Assembly: GCF_001693515.2 (NCBI RefSeq)
Contig: NZ_CP042968.1
Span: 1,612,001 to 1,676,000, forward strand
Direction of reading: 5' to 3'
DNA length: 64,000 nucleotides
From: Bradyrhizobium paxllaeri
GTDB taxonomy: Bacteria; Pseudomonadota; Alphaproteobacteria; Rhizobiales; Xanthobacteraceae
Shown: in pieces, positions 25,310-33,419 of the stretch
Layout of the letters: the number at the start of each line of letters is the position of its first letter
Numbering within the stretch: the first letter of the stretch is position 1
The notes under the pieces: model-generated
Databases searched by the model: none
What the model was told of the DNA's origin: nothing
The model's input: the letters and a program-made list of their open reading frames with translations, nothing else
Position numbers and translations under genes: made by a program

Positions 25310-26359
25310 TCACTCCGCGGCTTGCATGGTCGGTGGCGTTCGCTCGCGCGCGACCATGCGGTCGATCACGCGCCGCGCCCACATCGCACCGGCATCGATG
25401 TTGAGGTTGTAGAAGGTGCGGTCCGGATTTTCGTCCATCGCGCGCTGCTGGGCTTCGAGGATGATTTCATCCTCGTGGAAGATGCCGGAAACGCCCTCGC
25501 GGATTTCGGTGGTCAGCTTCTGCTCCGTGATCCGGTAGTTGCGGACGAAGGCCCAGAAATAGTGACAGGTGGCCTCGGTCTCCGGCGTCATGGTGTTGAG
25601 CACAAAGCCGTTGACGCCCTGCGAGCGGTCGCCCTCCGGCGCGCCGGTGCTGGCGGGCGCCACGCCGACGTCGATATTGACGGTGCCGGGCGCCTGGAAA
25701 TGAATGATCTGCCAGCGATCGACCGGACCAGGCTTCTGCAATTGCGCAGCCCAGAACGGCGGCGCGTCGATGCCCCGCATCCAGCGCGTCACGGTCACCG
25801 TCTTGTCGCCATGGGTGACGTCGAACGGGGCTTCGGCGACGTGGTCGTTGCCGATGCTGGAGCCGTGCACAAAGGTCTCGTGGGTCAGGTCCATCAGGTT
25901 GTCGACCACGAGGCGATAGTCGCACTTCACATGGATGGTCTTGCCGTCGCCGGCCCAGGCCGGATCGTCGTTCCAGTGCATATCGGGCACCAAGGCGGGA
26001 TCGGCCAGCGCCGGATCGCCCATCCAAAGCCAGATGAAGCGGTGGCGCTCCACCACGGGGTAGGAGCGGACGCAGGCGGAGGGATTGATGGTGTCCTGCG
26101 AGGGCATGTAGGTGCAGCGGCCCTGCGCGTTGAATTTCAGCCCGTGATAGCCGCAGACGACGGTGTCGCCGTCGAGCCGTCCCTTCGACAGCGGCACCAG
26201 GCGGTGCCAGCAGGTGTCCTCCAGCGCGGAAACCTGCCCGTTGGACTGGCGGTACATCACGACATGCTTGCCGCAGATCGTGCGCGGAAACAGTGCGTGC
26301 TTGATATCGACGTCCCAGGCGGCGGCATACCAGGCATTGAGCGGGAATGAGGACGGCAT
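25310..26359 (-). CDS. vanA: Vanillate O-demethylase oxygenase subunit
   Basis: 349-residue Rieske non-heme iron oxygenase. The Rieske 2Fe-2S ligands are in 'DTCWHRLVPL' (Cys50, His52) and 'VCGYHGLKF' (Cys69, His72). The mononuclear iron site is in 'DNLMDLTHETFVHGSSIG' (Asp, His160, His165), followed by 'APPFWAAQL', which closely resembles Pseudomonas VanA. The enzyme removes the methoxy methyl of vanillate as formaldehyde, giving protocatechuate. The ATG at 26359 has GGAG nine bases upstream; a GTG 9 bases earlier sits on the ribosome site and is rejected. It is the first gene of the vanA-gntR-vanB operon. Confidence 0.87.
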   Translation of the reverse strand: MPSSFPLNAWYAAAWDVDIKHALFPRTICGKHVVMYRQSNGQVSALEDTCWHRLVPLSKGRLDGDTVVCGYHGLKFNAQGRCTYMPSQDTINPSACVRSYPVVERHRFIWLWMGDPALADPALVPDMHWNDDPAWAGDGKTIHVKCDYRLVVDNLMDLTHETFVHGSSIGNDHVAEAPFDVTHGDKTVTVTRWMRGIDAPPFWAAQLQKPGPVDRWQIIHFQAPGTVNIDVGVAPASTGAPEGDRSQGVNGFVLNTMTPETEATCHYFWAFVRNYRITEQKLTTEIREGVSGIFHEDEIILEAQQRAMDENPDRTFYNLNIDAGAMWARRVIDRMVARERTPPTMQAAE

Positions 26360-26386
26360 GGGCTGCACTCCGTGTTGAGTGCAGGA

Positions 26387-26458
26387 TGTATACAGGAATA
26401 GCGGAGATGGGGCAAATAGACTAATATTACGGTTTTATAGTACCTTTTAGGTATACAT
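26387..26458 (-). promoter_or_regulatory. Candidate GntR operators upstream of vanA
   Basis: TGTATACA at 26387-26394 and GTATAC at 26451-26456 (within GGTATACATG) are inverted-repeat sequences of the kind bound by FCD-type GntR regulators. They flank a locally AT-rich stretch (about 26411-26470) that would hold the vanA promoter. The first site lies 28 bases before the vanA start codon. The rest of the 26360-26690 gap also serves as leader of the divergent methyltransferase gene. Confidence 0.45.
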
Positions 26459-26690
26459 GATATTTGTGAAATGTCTCATTTCGTCGGCTCCCATTAGCCG
26501 TCACCTTGATCGCAAGCCGACCGCACCGCTTCCCCGGGCTTGCATGCGTCCCCGGCGCGAATAACTCCCGGCCGCGCTCCAGCGGCGCTCAACGAAAGCG
26601 GCGGCGCCAAGCGATTCCGGGCGGCACGCGGCAAGTTCGCGGGGAAATCGCATTCGAAAAACGCAACGGCATCACGGCAAAGGAGGCACG

Positions 26691-27707
26691 ATGGCATCGC
26701 AAGTATCGGCCCTCAGGCTTTTCGACCTGATTCACTCGCACCGCGTGACGGCGGCGATCTATGTGGCGGCCCGGCTAGGACTGGCCGAACTGTTGCGGGA
26801 CGGACCGCGCACGCCTCGCGAACTCGCAAAGGCAACCGGCGCGGACGAAGGCGCGCTTGGACGCCTGCTCGTTGCACTCTCCACCATCGACCTATGTTCG
26901 CGAACCGGCGGAGGGAGCTACGCCTTGACGGAAGTAGGCGCCCGCCTCGACGGCGAAGCGGCGCAATCGTTCAAGGGCTGGGCCATCTTCGAAGCCGAGT
27001 TGCTCTCGAAAACCTGGAGCGGAATGCTTGAGACCGTGATGACCGGCAAGACCGCGGCGGAATTGCAAGGCTTCGCCAGCAGTTTCGATCTGATGGGCCG
27101 ATCGCCTGATCTCGTCGGCAAGTTCAATGTGGCGATGACGGAGCTCACGCGGCTGGTCACACCGGATATCCTTCGCTCCTACGACTTCAGCGGGATCTCT
27201 CACCTGATGGACGTCGGCGGCGGCTCCGGCGAATTGCTCGGCGCCATCGCGCAGCAAAACCGGAAACTGCGCGGCACTGTTTTCGACCTCCCGCGATGCG
27301 CCGAGGCCGCGAGCCAGCATCTCCAGCAAACCGGCATCAGCGATCGCGTTGAATTCGTCGCCGGCGATTTCTTCAAATCCGTTCCTGCCATTGCCGACGC
27401 GATCATCCTCAAGAGCATCATCCACGATTGGAACGATGCGCGCAGTATCTCGATCTTGCGAAATTGTCGCGCGGCGCTGCCGGGCAACGGCAAGCTGTTG
27501 CTCGTCGAACGGCTGATGCCGGAAACGCCGGCCGCTACCGACGAGGACAAGGCGCATGCGTTGAGCGATCTGAACATGATGCGCGGGCCCGGCGGCTGCG
27601 AGCGCACCAGGGAGCAGTATCGCGAACTGATCGAGCAAAGCGGTTTTGCCCTGGCCGCGGTTCATCCCGCCGGCCGCTTCAACGTGATCGAGGCGCGTTC
27701 TGCGTAA
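26691..27707 (+). CDS. Class I SAM-dependent O-methyltransferase
   Basis: 338 residues, of the plant-COMT/acetylserotonin-like bacterial methyltransferase group. The N-terminal winged-helix dimerisation domain (about 5-100, 'AAIYVAARLGLAELLRDGP') precedes the Rossmann domain with the SAM loop 'LMDVGGGSGELLGAIA' (about 170-185) and 'VFDLPRCAEAA'. The catalytic His is in 'LKSIIHDWNDARS'. An AAAGGAGG ribosome site sets the start. The product could O-methylate a phenolic or a polyketide-like acceptor. It is divergent from the van operon, and the shared gap may allow co-regulation. Confidence 0.87.
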   Translation: MASQVSALRLFDLIHSHRVTAAIYVAARLGLAELLRDGPRTPRELAKATGADEGALGRLLVALSTIDLCSRTGGGSYALTEVGARLDGEAAQSFKGWAIFEAELLSKTWSGMLETVMTGKTAAELQGFASSFDLMGRSPDLVGKFNVAMTELTRLVTPDILRSYDFSGISHLMDVGGGSGELLGAIAQQNRKLRGTVFDLPRCAEAASQHLQQTGISDRVEFVAGDFFKSVPAIADAIILKSIIHDWNDARSISILRNCRAALPGNGKLLLVERLMPETPAATDEDKAHALSDLNMMRGPGGCERTREQYRELIEQSGFALAAVHPAGRFNVIEARSA

Positions 27708-27755
27708 GCTAGGGAATGCCGGGTGAGGGGATGCAACACCACCCGGCATCACACC

Positions 27756-29258
27756 TCAGCTGTAAACGAACGCCTTGTCCTTGAGGTCGATGGCCGGAAA
27801 CTCGTCCTTTTCCGCCCAGTAATCCTGGTTGTGCTGCCATTCCGGCTTTTCGCCGCGCTTGGGCAACAGGTGCATGCCGCGCATCATGTAGCCGGGATTG
27901 AAGTTCTCCGGATCGATCCAGGGCAGCAGCGGCATGTTGTGGTCCTCGGGGCGAAGCTCCGCCGTCACTTTCTTGGCGCCGGTCGCCTTCATGTGCGTGA
28001 GCAGCCGGCAGACGAAGTCGGCGACGAGATCGACGCGCAGCGTCCAGCTCGCGCGGAAATAGCCGAACACCCAGACGAGGTTCGGCACGCCCGTGAACAT
28101 CATGCCGCGATAGGTCACGGTGTCGGCGAAGTCGAGCGGCTTGCCGTCGACGGCGAACTCGATGTCGCCATTGGCGCAGAGGTTGAAGCCCGTCGCTGTC
28201 ACGATGATGTCGGCCTCCAGCTCCTGGCCTGACTTCAGCAGAATGCCTTTTTCGGTGAAGCGGTCGATTTCGTCGGTGACGACGGAGGCCTTGCCGGACT
28301 TGATCCCCTGGAACAGGTCGCCGTCAGGAATGAAGGCGATGCGCTGCCGCCACGGCCGGTATTTCGGCGTGAAGTGGGTCGCGATGTCGTAGTCCTTGCC
28401 GAGATAGGCTTCGACGGCGGAAAGCAGATCCTTCTTGGCCGCTTCCGGCTCGGCAAACGTCTTGCGGGTGAAGGCGTCCTGGTCGAACAGGATCTTGCGC
28501 CGGGTGATCTCGTGGATCCAGTGCTCGTCGACCTGCAGCTTCCGCAGCTCCTCGGCGATCTCGATCGCGTTGCGCCCGGTGCGAAAGTACGTCGGCGAGC
28601 GCTGCAGCATGGTGACATGCGCGCAGTCGGCCGCCATCGCCGGGATCAGCGTCGCCGCGGTGGCACCGGAGCCGATCACGATGACGCGCTTGTTGCTGTA
28701 GTCGAGGTCTTCAGGCCATTTCTGCGGATGGACGACCGGGCCCTTGAATTTGGCCATGTCCTTCCACTCCGGCGTATAGCCTTCGGTGTGGCGGTAATAG
28801 CCCTGGCACATCCAGAAGAAACTGGTGGTGAAGCGCCGCCGCTCGCCGGTGTCGGTACGCGTGGCTTCGATGGTCCAGAGATTTTCCTCGCTCGACCATT
28901 TCGCCGAGGTGATGGTGTGCTGGTAGCGGATGTGAGGCGCGAGATCGTTCTCCTCGATCACCTCGCCCATGTATTTGAGGATTTCCGCCGCACTCGCGAT
29001 CGGCGCCGTGGTCCACGGCTTGAAGCGATAACCGAAGGTGTGCAGGTCGCTGTCGGAGCGGATGCCGGGATAACGGTGGGTGGTCCAGGTGCCGCCGAAT
29101 GTCTTCTGCGCTTCCAGCGCGACGAACGTCGTTCCCGGGCACTGCGTGGTGAGGTGATAGGCGGCGCCAACGCCGGAGATGCCGGCGCCTGCGATGACGA
29201 CGTCGAAATGCTCAGTGGTTCGGGGCGCAGTTGCGTCGATCTGGGTCTGAACGTTCAT
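27756..29258 (-). CDS. Flavin-containing / Baeyer-Villiger-type monooxygenase
   Basis: 500 residues. The FAD site is 'VVIAGAGISGVGAAYHL' (about 20-36), the NADPH site 'RVIVIGSGATAATLIP' (about 185-200). Between them sits 'FKGPVVHPQKWPED', fitting the FxGxxxHxxxWP fingerprint of Baeyer-Villiger monooxygenases. Such enzymes insert oxygen next to a ketone, using NADPH and O2. A further conserved stretch is 'IIVTATGFNLCANG'. The ATG at 29258 is chosen because the FAD motif begins about 20 residues later. It is preceded by the terminator of moxR, so it has its own promoter. Confidence 0.87.
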   Translation of the reverse strand: MNVQTQIDATAPRTTEHFDVVIAGAGISGVGAAYHLTTQCPGTTFVALEAQKTFGGTWTTHRYPGIRSDSDLHTFGYRFKPWTTAPIASAAEILKYMGEVIEENDLAPHIRYQHTITSAKWSSEENLWTIEATRTDTGERRRFTTSFFWMCQGYYRHTEGYTPEWKDMAKFKGPVVHPQKWPEDLDYSNKRVIVIGSGATAATLIPAMAADCAHVTMLQRSPTYFRTGRNAIEIAEELRKLQVDEHWIHEITRRKILFDQDAFTRKTFAEPEAAKKDLLSAVEAYLGKDYDIATHFTPKYRPWRQRIAFIPDGDLFQGIKSGKASVVTDEIDRFTEKGILLKSGQELEADIIVTATGFNLCANGDIEFAVDGKPLDFADTVTYRGMMFTGVPNLVWVFGYFRASWTLRVDLVADFVCRLLTHMKATGAKKVTAELRPEDHNMPLLPWIDPENFNPGYMMRGMHLLPKRGEKPEWQHNQDYWAEKDEFPAIDLKDKAFVYS

Positions 29259-29290
29259 CTTCCCTGTTTCTTTTTCGTTTGTTGTGTCTT

Positions 29291-29324
29291 GAAAAACGAA
29301 ACGCCAGAACCGTGAGGTTCTGGC
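29291..29324 (-). terminator. Rho-independent terminator of the moxR gene
   Basis: Read on the minus strand, CGCCAGAACC/GGTTCTGGCG forms a 9-10 bp stem with a small loop (29301-29324) followed by TTTCGTTTTT (29300-29291). Confidence 0.75.
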
Positions 29325-29343
29325 GCCGTAGGTCGTCAGCGAA

Positions 29344-30186
29344 TTACACTTCGCGGCGGCTGAGGAACGCCAGCCGCTCGAACAGGTGCACGTCCTGTTC
29401 GTTCTTGAGCAGCGCGCCATGCAGCGGCGGGATCAGCTTGCGCGGGTCGCGCTCCCTCAGCATTTCCGGCGTGATGTCCTCGTTCAGCAAGAGCTTCAAC
29501 CAGTCGAGCAGCTCCGAGGTCGAGGGCTTCTTCTTCAGGCCCGGGACTTCGCGCACCTCGAAGAAGATGCGCAGCGCTTCTTCCACCAGCCGCTTCTTGA
29601 TGCCGGGGAAGTGGACGTCGACGATCCGGCCCATGGTGTCGGCGTCGGGGAACTTGATGTAGTGGAAGAAGCAGCGGCGCAGGAACGCGTCCGGCAGTTC
29701 CTTCTCGTTGTTGGAGGTGATCATCACGATCGGGCGCAGGCTCGCCTTGATGTTCTCGCCGGTCTCGTAGACGAAGAACTCCATGCGATCGAGTTCGAGC
29801 AGCAAATCGTTCGGAAACTCGATGTCGGCCTTGTCGATCTCGTCGATCAGAAGCACCGGGCGCTTGTCGTGGGTGAAGGCTTCCCACAATTTGCCGCGCT
29901 TGATGTAGTTCGAGATGTCGGAGACGCGGGGATCGCCGAGCTGGCTGTCGCGCAGGCGCGATACCGCGTCGTATTCGTAGAGGCCCTGCTGCGCTTTGGT
30001 GGTCGACTTGATGTGCCAGGTCAGAAGCGGCGCGCCCAGCGCTTTAGCCACTTCCTCCGCCAGCACGGTCTTGCCGGTGCCGGGCTCGCCCTTCACCAGA
30101 AGCGGGCGCTCGAGCACGATCGAGGCGTTGACGGCGACCTTGAGGTCGTCGGTGGCGACATAGTCCTTGGTGCCGGTAAATTTCAT
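29344..30186 (-). CDS. MoxR-family AAA+ ATPase
   Basis: 280 residues. Walker A is 'VKGEPGTGKTVLAEEVA' (about 32-48), Walker B 'VLLIDEIDKADIEF' (about 111-124), with sensor 1 in 'IVMITSNNEKELP' and an arginine finger region 'FLRRCFFHYIKFP'. MoxR proteins act as chaperone-like ATPases that load metal or assemble complexes together with a von Willebrand A-type protein. Here that partner is encoded at 30669-31844 on the opposite strand. The ATG at 30186 begins the conserved 'MKFTGTKDYVATDDL'. Confidence 0.9.
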   Translation of the reverse strand: MKFTGTKDYVATDDLKVAVNASIVLERPLLVKGEPGTGKTVLAEEVAKALGAPLLTWHIKSTTKAQQGLYEYDAVSRLRDSQLGDPRVSDISNYIKRGKLWEAFTHDKRPVLLIDEIDKADIEFPNDLLLELDRMEFFVYETGENIKASLRPIVMITSNNEKELPDAFLRRCFFHYIKFPDADTMGRIVDVHFPGIKKRLVEEALRIFFEVREVPGLKKKPSTSELLDWLKLLLNEDITPEMLRERDPRKLIPPLHGALLKNEQDVHLFERLAFLSRREV

Positions 30187-30240
30187 CTATCCGTTTGCCT
30201 TGTTGCTAGTTCTTGGGCCGCTCGCGGCCTGAACAGTAAA

Positions 30241-30261
30241 CGACCGCCGGTCCGGCGGTCG
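30241..30261 (-). terminator. Terminator candidate downstream of the GlsB-like gene
   Basis: CGACCGCCG/CGGCGGTCG stem of nine base pairs with a 3-base loop, followed on the minus strand by GTTTACTG. It lies between the GlsB-like gene and moxR, so the two are probably separate units. Confidence 0.55.
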
Positions 30262-30285
30262 CGATTGGAGTAGCTGGCGGCTGCG

Positions 30286-30528
30286 TCAGCGTCTGATCAG
30301 CGACAGGATCACCAGGATGATCACCGCGCCGATGGTGGCGTTGATGATATCGCGAACCCAGCCGACGCCGAGGCTGACGCCCAGTTGCGGCAGCAGCCAG
30401 CCCGCGAGCAGCGCGCCGATGATGCCGACCACGATATTGCCGATCAGCCCGAACCCTGCGCCGCGAACGATCAGCCCGGCAAGCCAGCCCGCAATACCGC
30501 CGATGATCAGCGCCGCAATGATGCTCAT
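30286..30528 (-). CDS. GlsB/YeaQ/YmgE-family stress membrane protein
   Basis: 80-residue, very hydrophobic, glycine-rich inner-membrane protein. The pattern 'ALIIGGIAGWLAGLIVRG' then 'GFGLIGNIVVGIIGALLAGWL' with a final 'LSLIRR' is the transglycosylase-associated (YeaQ/YmgE/GlsB) family, which is induced by general stress in several bacteria and has no established biochemical role. Three hydrophobic segments are visible. It splits the usually adjacent MoxR and VWA genes. Confidence 0.9.
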   Translation of the reverse strand: MSIIAALIIGGIAGWLAGLIVRGAGFGLIGNIVVGIIGALLAGWLLPQLGVSLGVGWVRDIINATIGAVIILVILSLIRR

Positions 30529-30668
30529 TGAATTTCCCCTGCCGGAATAAAGCCTTTACCGCTCAATTGTAATTGAAAAAGCCCCCCGGTCTAGGCCTGA
30601 CAGCTATGCGCTGGCCTTTGGCATGCTCCGCCCTTGACCTTGGCGGCCCGGCGGGCAATCTGTCATCC

Positions 30669-31844
30669 ATGTTCCTGCAATTCTTCACATCGCTCCGCGA
30701 CGCCCAGGTCCCCGTGACCTTGCGCGAATATCTGACGCTGATGGAGGCGCTCGACGCCGACCTCGCCGACCAGACGGTGGAGAATTTCTATTACCTCTCC
30801 CGCGCCGCGCTGGTGAAGGACGAGCGCAACCTCGACAAGTTCGACCGCGTCTTCGGCACCGTGTTCAAGGGGCTGGAAAGCCTGCTCGACGCCATGGACA
30901 AGGCCGAGATCCCCGAGGAGTGGCTGAAGAAGCTCGCGGAAAAATACCTCACCGAGGAAGAGAAGAAGCAGATCGAAGCCATGGGCTGGGACAAGCTCAT
31001 GGAGACGCTTCGCAAGCGCCTTGAAGAACAGAAGGGCCGTCACCAGGGCGGCAACAAGTGGATCGGCACCGCCGGCACCTCGCCGTTCGGCGCCCATGGC
31101 TACAACCCGGAAGGCGTCCGGATCGGTCAGGAGAAGAACCGCAACAACCGCGCCGTGAAGGTGTGGGACAAGCGCGAGTTCAAGGATCTCGACGGCAATG
31201 TCGAGCTCGGCATCCGCAACATCAAGGTCGCGCTGCGGCGCCTGCGCAAATTCGCCCGCACCGGCGCGCCCGACGAACTCGATCTCGACACCACGATTCG
31301 CGAGACCGCCAACCACGGCTATCTCGACGTCGTCATGCGCCCCGAGCGTCGCAACGCGGTCAAGGTGCTGGTGTTCTTCGACATCGGCGGCTCGATGGAT
31401 TCGCATATCGAGCAGGTCGAGGAATTGTTCTCGGCGGCGAAGTCCGAGTTCAAGCACATGGAGTATTTCTACTTCCACAACTGCCTCTATGAGGGCGTCT
31501 GGAAGCAGAACAAGCGCCGCTTCACCGATCGCACGCCGACCTGGGACGTGCTGCATAAGTATCCGCACGACTACAAGGTGGTGTTCGTCGGCGACGCCTC
31601 GATGTCGCCGTACGAGATCATGGTGCCGGGCGGCTCGGTCGAGCACGTCAACGAGGAGGCCGGATCGGTCTGGCTGGAACGCGTCACGCGCACCTATCCG
31701 CACACGGTGTGGCTCAATCCGGTGGCGCAGAAGCACTGGGACTATTCGGAATCCACCACCATCATCCGCCGGCTGCTTTCGGGCCGCATGTACCCGATCA
31801 CGATCGAAGGCCTCGAAGGCGCGATGAAGGAATTGGTGCGGTAG
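30669..31844 (+). CDS. VWA-domain protein (CoxE-like), partner of MoxR
   Basis: 391 residues with a C-terminal von Willebrand A domain. The metal-ion-dependent adhesion site motif is 'VFFDIGGSMDSH' (DxGxS, about residues 236-246), in a region followed by 'YFHNCLYEGVW' and 'VVFVGDASMSPYE'. The N-terminal part (about 1-200) is helical and charged. Proteins of this type work with MoxR ATPases in maturation or stress responses. The ATG at 30669 is the first before the conserved 'MFLQFFTSLRDAQVPVTLREY'. It is transcribed away from the GlsB-like gene. Confidence 0.87.
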   Translation: MFLQFFTSLRDAQVPVTLREYLTLMEALDADLADQTVENFYYLSRAALVKDERNLDKFDRVFGTVFKGLESLLDAMDKAEIPEEWLKKLAEKYLTEEEKKQIEAMGWDKLMETLRKRLEEQKGRHQGGNKWIGTAGTSPFGAHGYNPEGVRIGQEKNRNNRAVKVWDKREFKDLDGNVELGIRNIKVALRRLRKFARTGAPDELDLDTTIRETANHGYLDVVMRPERRNAVKVLVFFDIGGSMDSHIEQVEELFSAAKSEFKHMEYFYFHNCLYEGVWKQNKRRFTDRTPTWDVLHKYPHDYKVVFVGDASMSPYEIMVPGGSVEHVNEEAGSVWLERVTRTYPHTVWLNPVAQKHWDYSESTTIIRRLLSGRMYPITIEGLEGAMKELVR

Positions 31845-31852
31845 CGGTCGTC

Positions 31853-31970
31853 GTCATTCCGGGGCGATGCGAAGCATCGAGCCCGGAATCTCGATCGGAT
31901 GAAATAACCTCTGGATTCTCAGATGCGCAACTGCGCATCATAGTTCGCGCTACGCGCGCCCCGGAATGAC
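31853..31970. repeat. Dispersed palindromic repeat, family A
   Basis: GTCATTCCGGGGC arm at the left and GCCCCGGAATGAC arm at the right, with an internal GATGCGCAACTGCGCATC palindrome. Same family as 1402-1483. It lies between the VWA and rhodanese genes. Confidence 0.8.
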
Positions 31971-31999
31971 GGATCAAGAACAACGAAAGGCGCAGTCCA

Positions 32000-32413
32000 A
32001 TGCCCCAGACCATCCACCGCGGCATCAAATCCCTGATCGACGAAGCCAACGCCGCGATCGAAACCGTCAGCGCCGCTGACGCCATCAAGGCCGCACAGGA
32101 CCCGAACGTCGTGATCGTCGATATCAGAGACCCCCGCGAGATCGAGCGCGAGGGCAAGATCCCCGGCGCCTTCTCCTGCACCCGCGGCATGCTGGAATTC
32201 TGGATCGATCCGCAAAGCCCTTACGCCAAGCCGATCTTCCAGGAGGACAAGAAGTTCATCTTCCACTGCGCCGGCGGCCTGCGCTCGGCGCTCGCCGCCA
32301 AGACCGCGCAAGACATGGGCCTGAAGCCGGTCGCCCATATGGGCGGCGGTTTCGCCGCCTGGCGCGACGCCGGCGGCCCGATCGAGAAGTGGGAGCCGAA
32401 GAAGAAGGGGTAA
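32000..32413 (+). CDS. Rhodanese-domain sulfurtransferase
   Basis: 137-residue single rhodanese domain with active-site Cys in 'FHCAGGLRSA' and the conserved 'IVDIRDPREIEREGKIPGA' start and 'GGGFAAWRDAGGP' end. It would transfer sulfane sulfur, for instance from thiosulfate, to an acceptor. It is followed by a second, two-domain sulfurtransferase gene, with a repeat in between; their joint expression is unproven. Confidence 0.88.
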   Translation: MPQTIHRGIKSLIDEANAAIETVSAADAIKAAQDPNVVIVDIRDPREIEREGKIPGAFSCTRGMLEFWIDPQSPYAKPIFQEDKKFIFHCAGGLRSALAAKTAQDMGLKPVAHMGGGFAAWRDAGGPIEKWEPKKKG

Positions 32414-32437
32414 TCCGAACCCTTTTCCGTTATCTCC

Positions 32438-32524
32438 GTCATGCCCGGGCTTGTCCCGGGCATCCACGTCTTGGCTGCACGGCCGAAAGCAAGACGTGGA
32501 TGGCCGGGACAAGCCCGGCCATGA
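32438..32524. repeat. Dispersed palindromic repeat, family C
   Basis: GTCATGCCCGGGCTTGTCCC on the left is answered by GGGACAAGCCCGGCCATGAC on the right, with an inner CACGTCTTG/CAAGACGTG pair. A close copy lies at 63263-63349. Confidence 0.85.
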
Positions 32525-32547
32525 CGAATGCTGAAAGGATCTGCACC

Positions 32548-33402
32548 ATGCCCGCCACCACCGACCCGCTCGTCTCCACCGAATGGCTCGCCGCGCACAT
32601 CGGCGATGCCAACGTCAAGGTGATCGATGCCTCGTTCAAGATGCCGGGCGTGCTGCCGCTGCCGAAGGACGACTATCTCGCGTCGCACATTCCAGGCGCG
32701 GTGTTCTTCGATGTCGACGCGGTATCCGATCATTCCAACCCGTTGCCGCACATGTTTCCCTCGGCCGAGCAATTCGGCGGCGATGTCGGCACGCTGGGGA
32801 TCGGCAATGATGACATTGTCGTGGTCTACGATTCCGGCGGCTGGGTCGCCGCACCGCGGGTGTGGTGGATGTTCCTGTCGTTCGGCAAGGAGGTGCGCAT
32901 CCTCGATGGCGGCCTGAAGAAGTGGGTCGCGGAAGGCCGCAAGGTCGAGAAGGGCGAGGTCGCGCCAAAACCTTCGACGTTCAGGGCGACCTTCGATGCA
33001 CGCCGCGTACGCAGCATGGAGCAGCTCGTTGCCAATCTCTCAAGCCGCGCCGAGCAGGTGATCGATGCCCGCACCAACGAGCGCTATCAGGGCAAGGTCG
33101 CCGAGCCGCGGCCGGGGCTGCGTTCCGGCCACATCCCCGGCAGCTTCAGCCTGCCCTACAACAATCTGTTCGATGCTGCGACCGGCACGATGAAACCGCT
33201 CGATGCGTTGCGGGCGGCTTTCGCCGGCGCCGGCGTGAAGCTGGATGCGCCCATCGTCACGAGCTGCGGGTCCGGCGTCAGCGCCGCCGTGCTGACGCTG
33301 GCGCTCTATCGCCTCGGCGTCGAGAACCCGGCGCTCTATGACGGCTCGTGGACGGAGTGGGGCGCCGCCGACGGCCCGCCGGTCGCGACCGGCCCGGCCT
33401 GA
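32548..33402 (+). CDS. sseA: 3-mercaptopyruvate/thiosulfate sulfurtransferase
   Basis: 284-residue tandem rhodanese. The N-terminal inactive domain (about 10-135) reads 'VKVIDASFKMPGVLPLPKDDY' and 'HIPGAVFFDVDAVSDHSNPLPHM'. The C-terminal catalytic domain ends in 'TSCGSGVSAAVLTLAL'; CGSGVxA is the loop typical of 3-mercaptopyruvate rather than thiosulfate preference. The final 'LYDGSWTEWG' is well conserved. Cytoplasmic, no signal. The ATG at 32548 has an AAAGGATCTGCACC leader. It probably provides sulfane sulfur for cysteine catabolism or cyanide detoxification. Confidence 0.92.
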   Translation: MPATTDPLVSTEWLAAHIGDANVKVIDASFKMPGVLPLPKDDYLASHIPGAVFFDVDAVSDHSNPLPHMFPSAEQFGGDVGTLGIGNDDIVVVYDSGGWVAAPRVWWMFLSFGKEVRILDGGLKKWVAEGRKVEKGEVAPKPSTFRATFDARRVRSMEQLVANLSSRAEQVIDARTNERYQGKVAEPRPGLRSGHIPGSFSLPYNNLFDAATGTMKPLDALRAAFAGAGVKLDAPIVTSCGSGVSAAVLTLALYRLGVENPALYDGSWTEWGAADGPPVATGPA

Positions 33403-33419
33403 TCTCTTGATCGAGCCGG

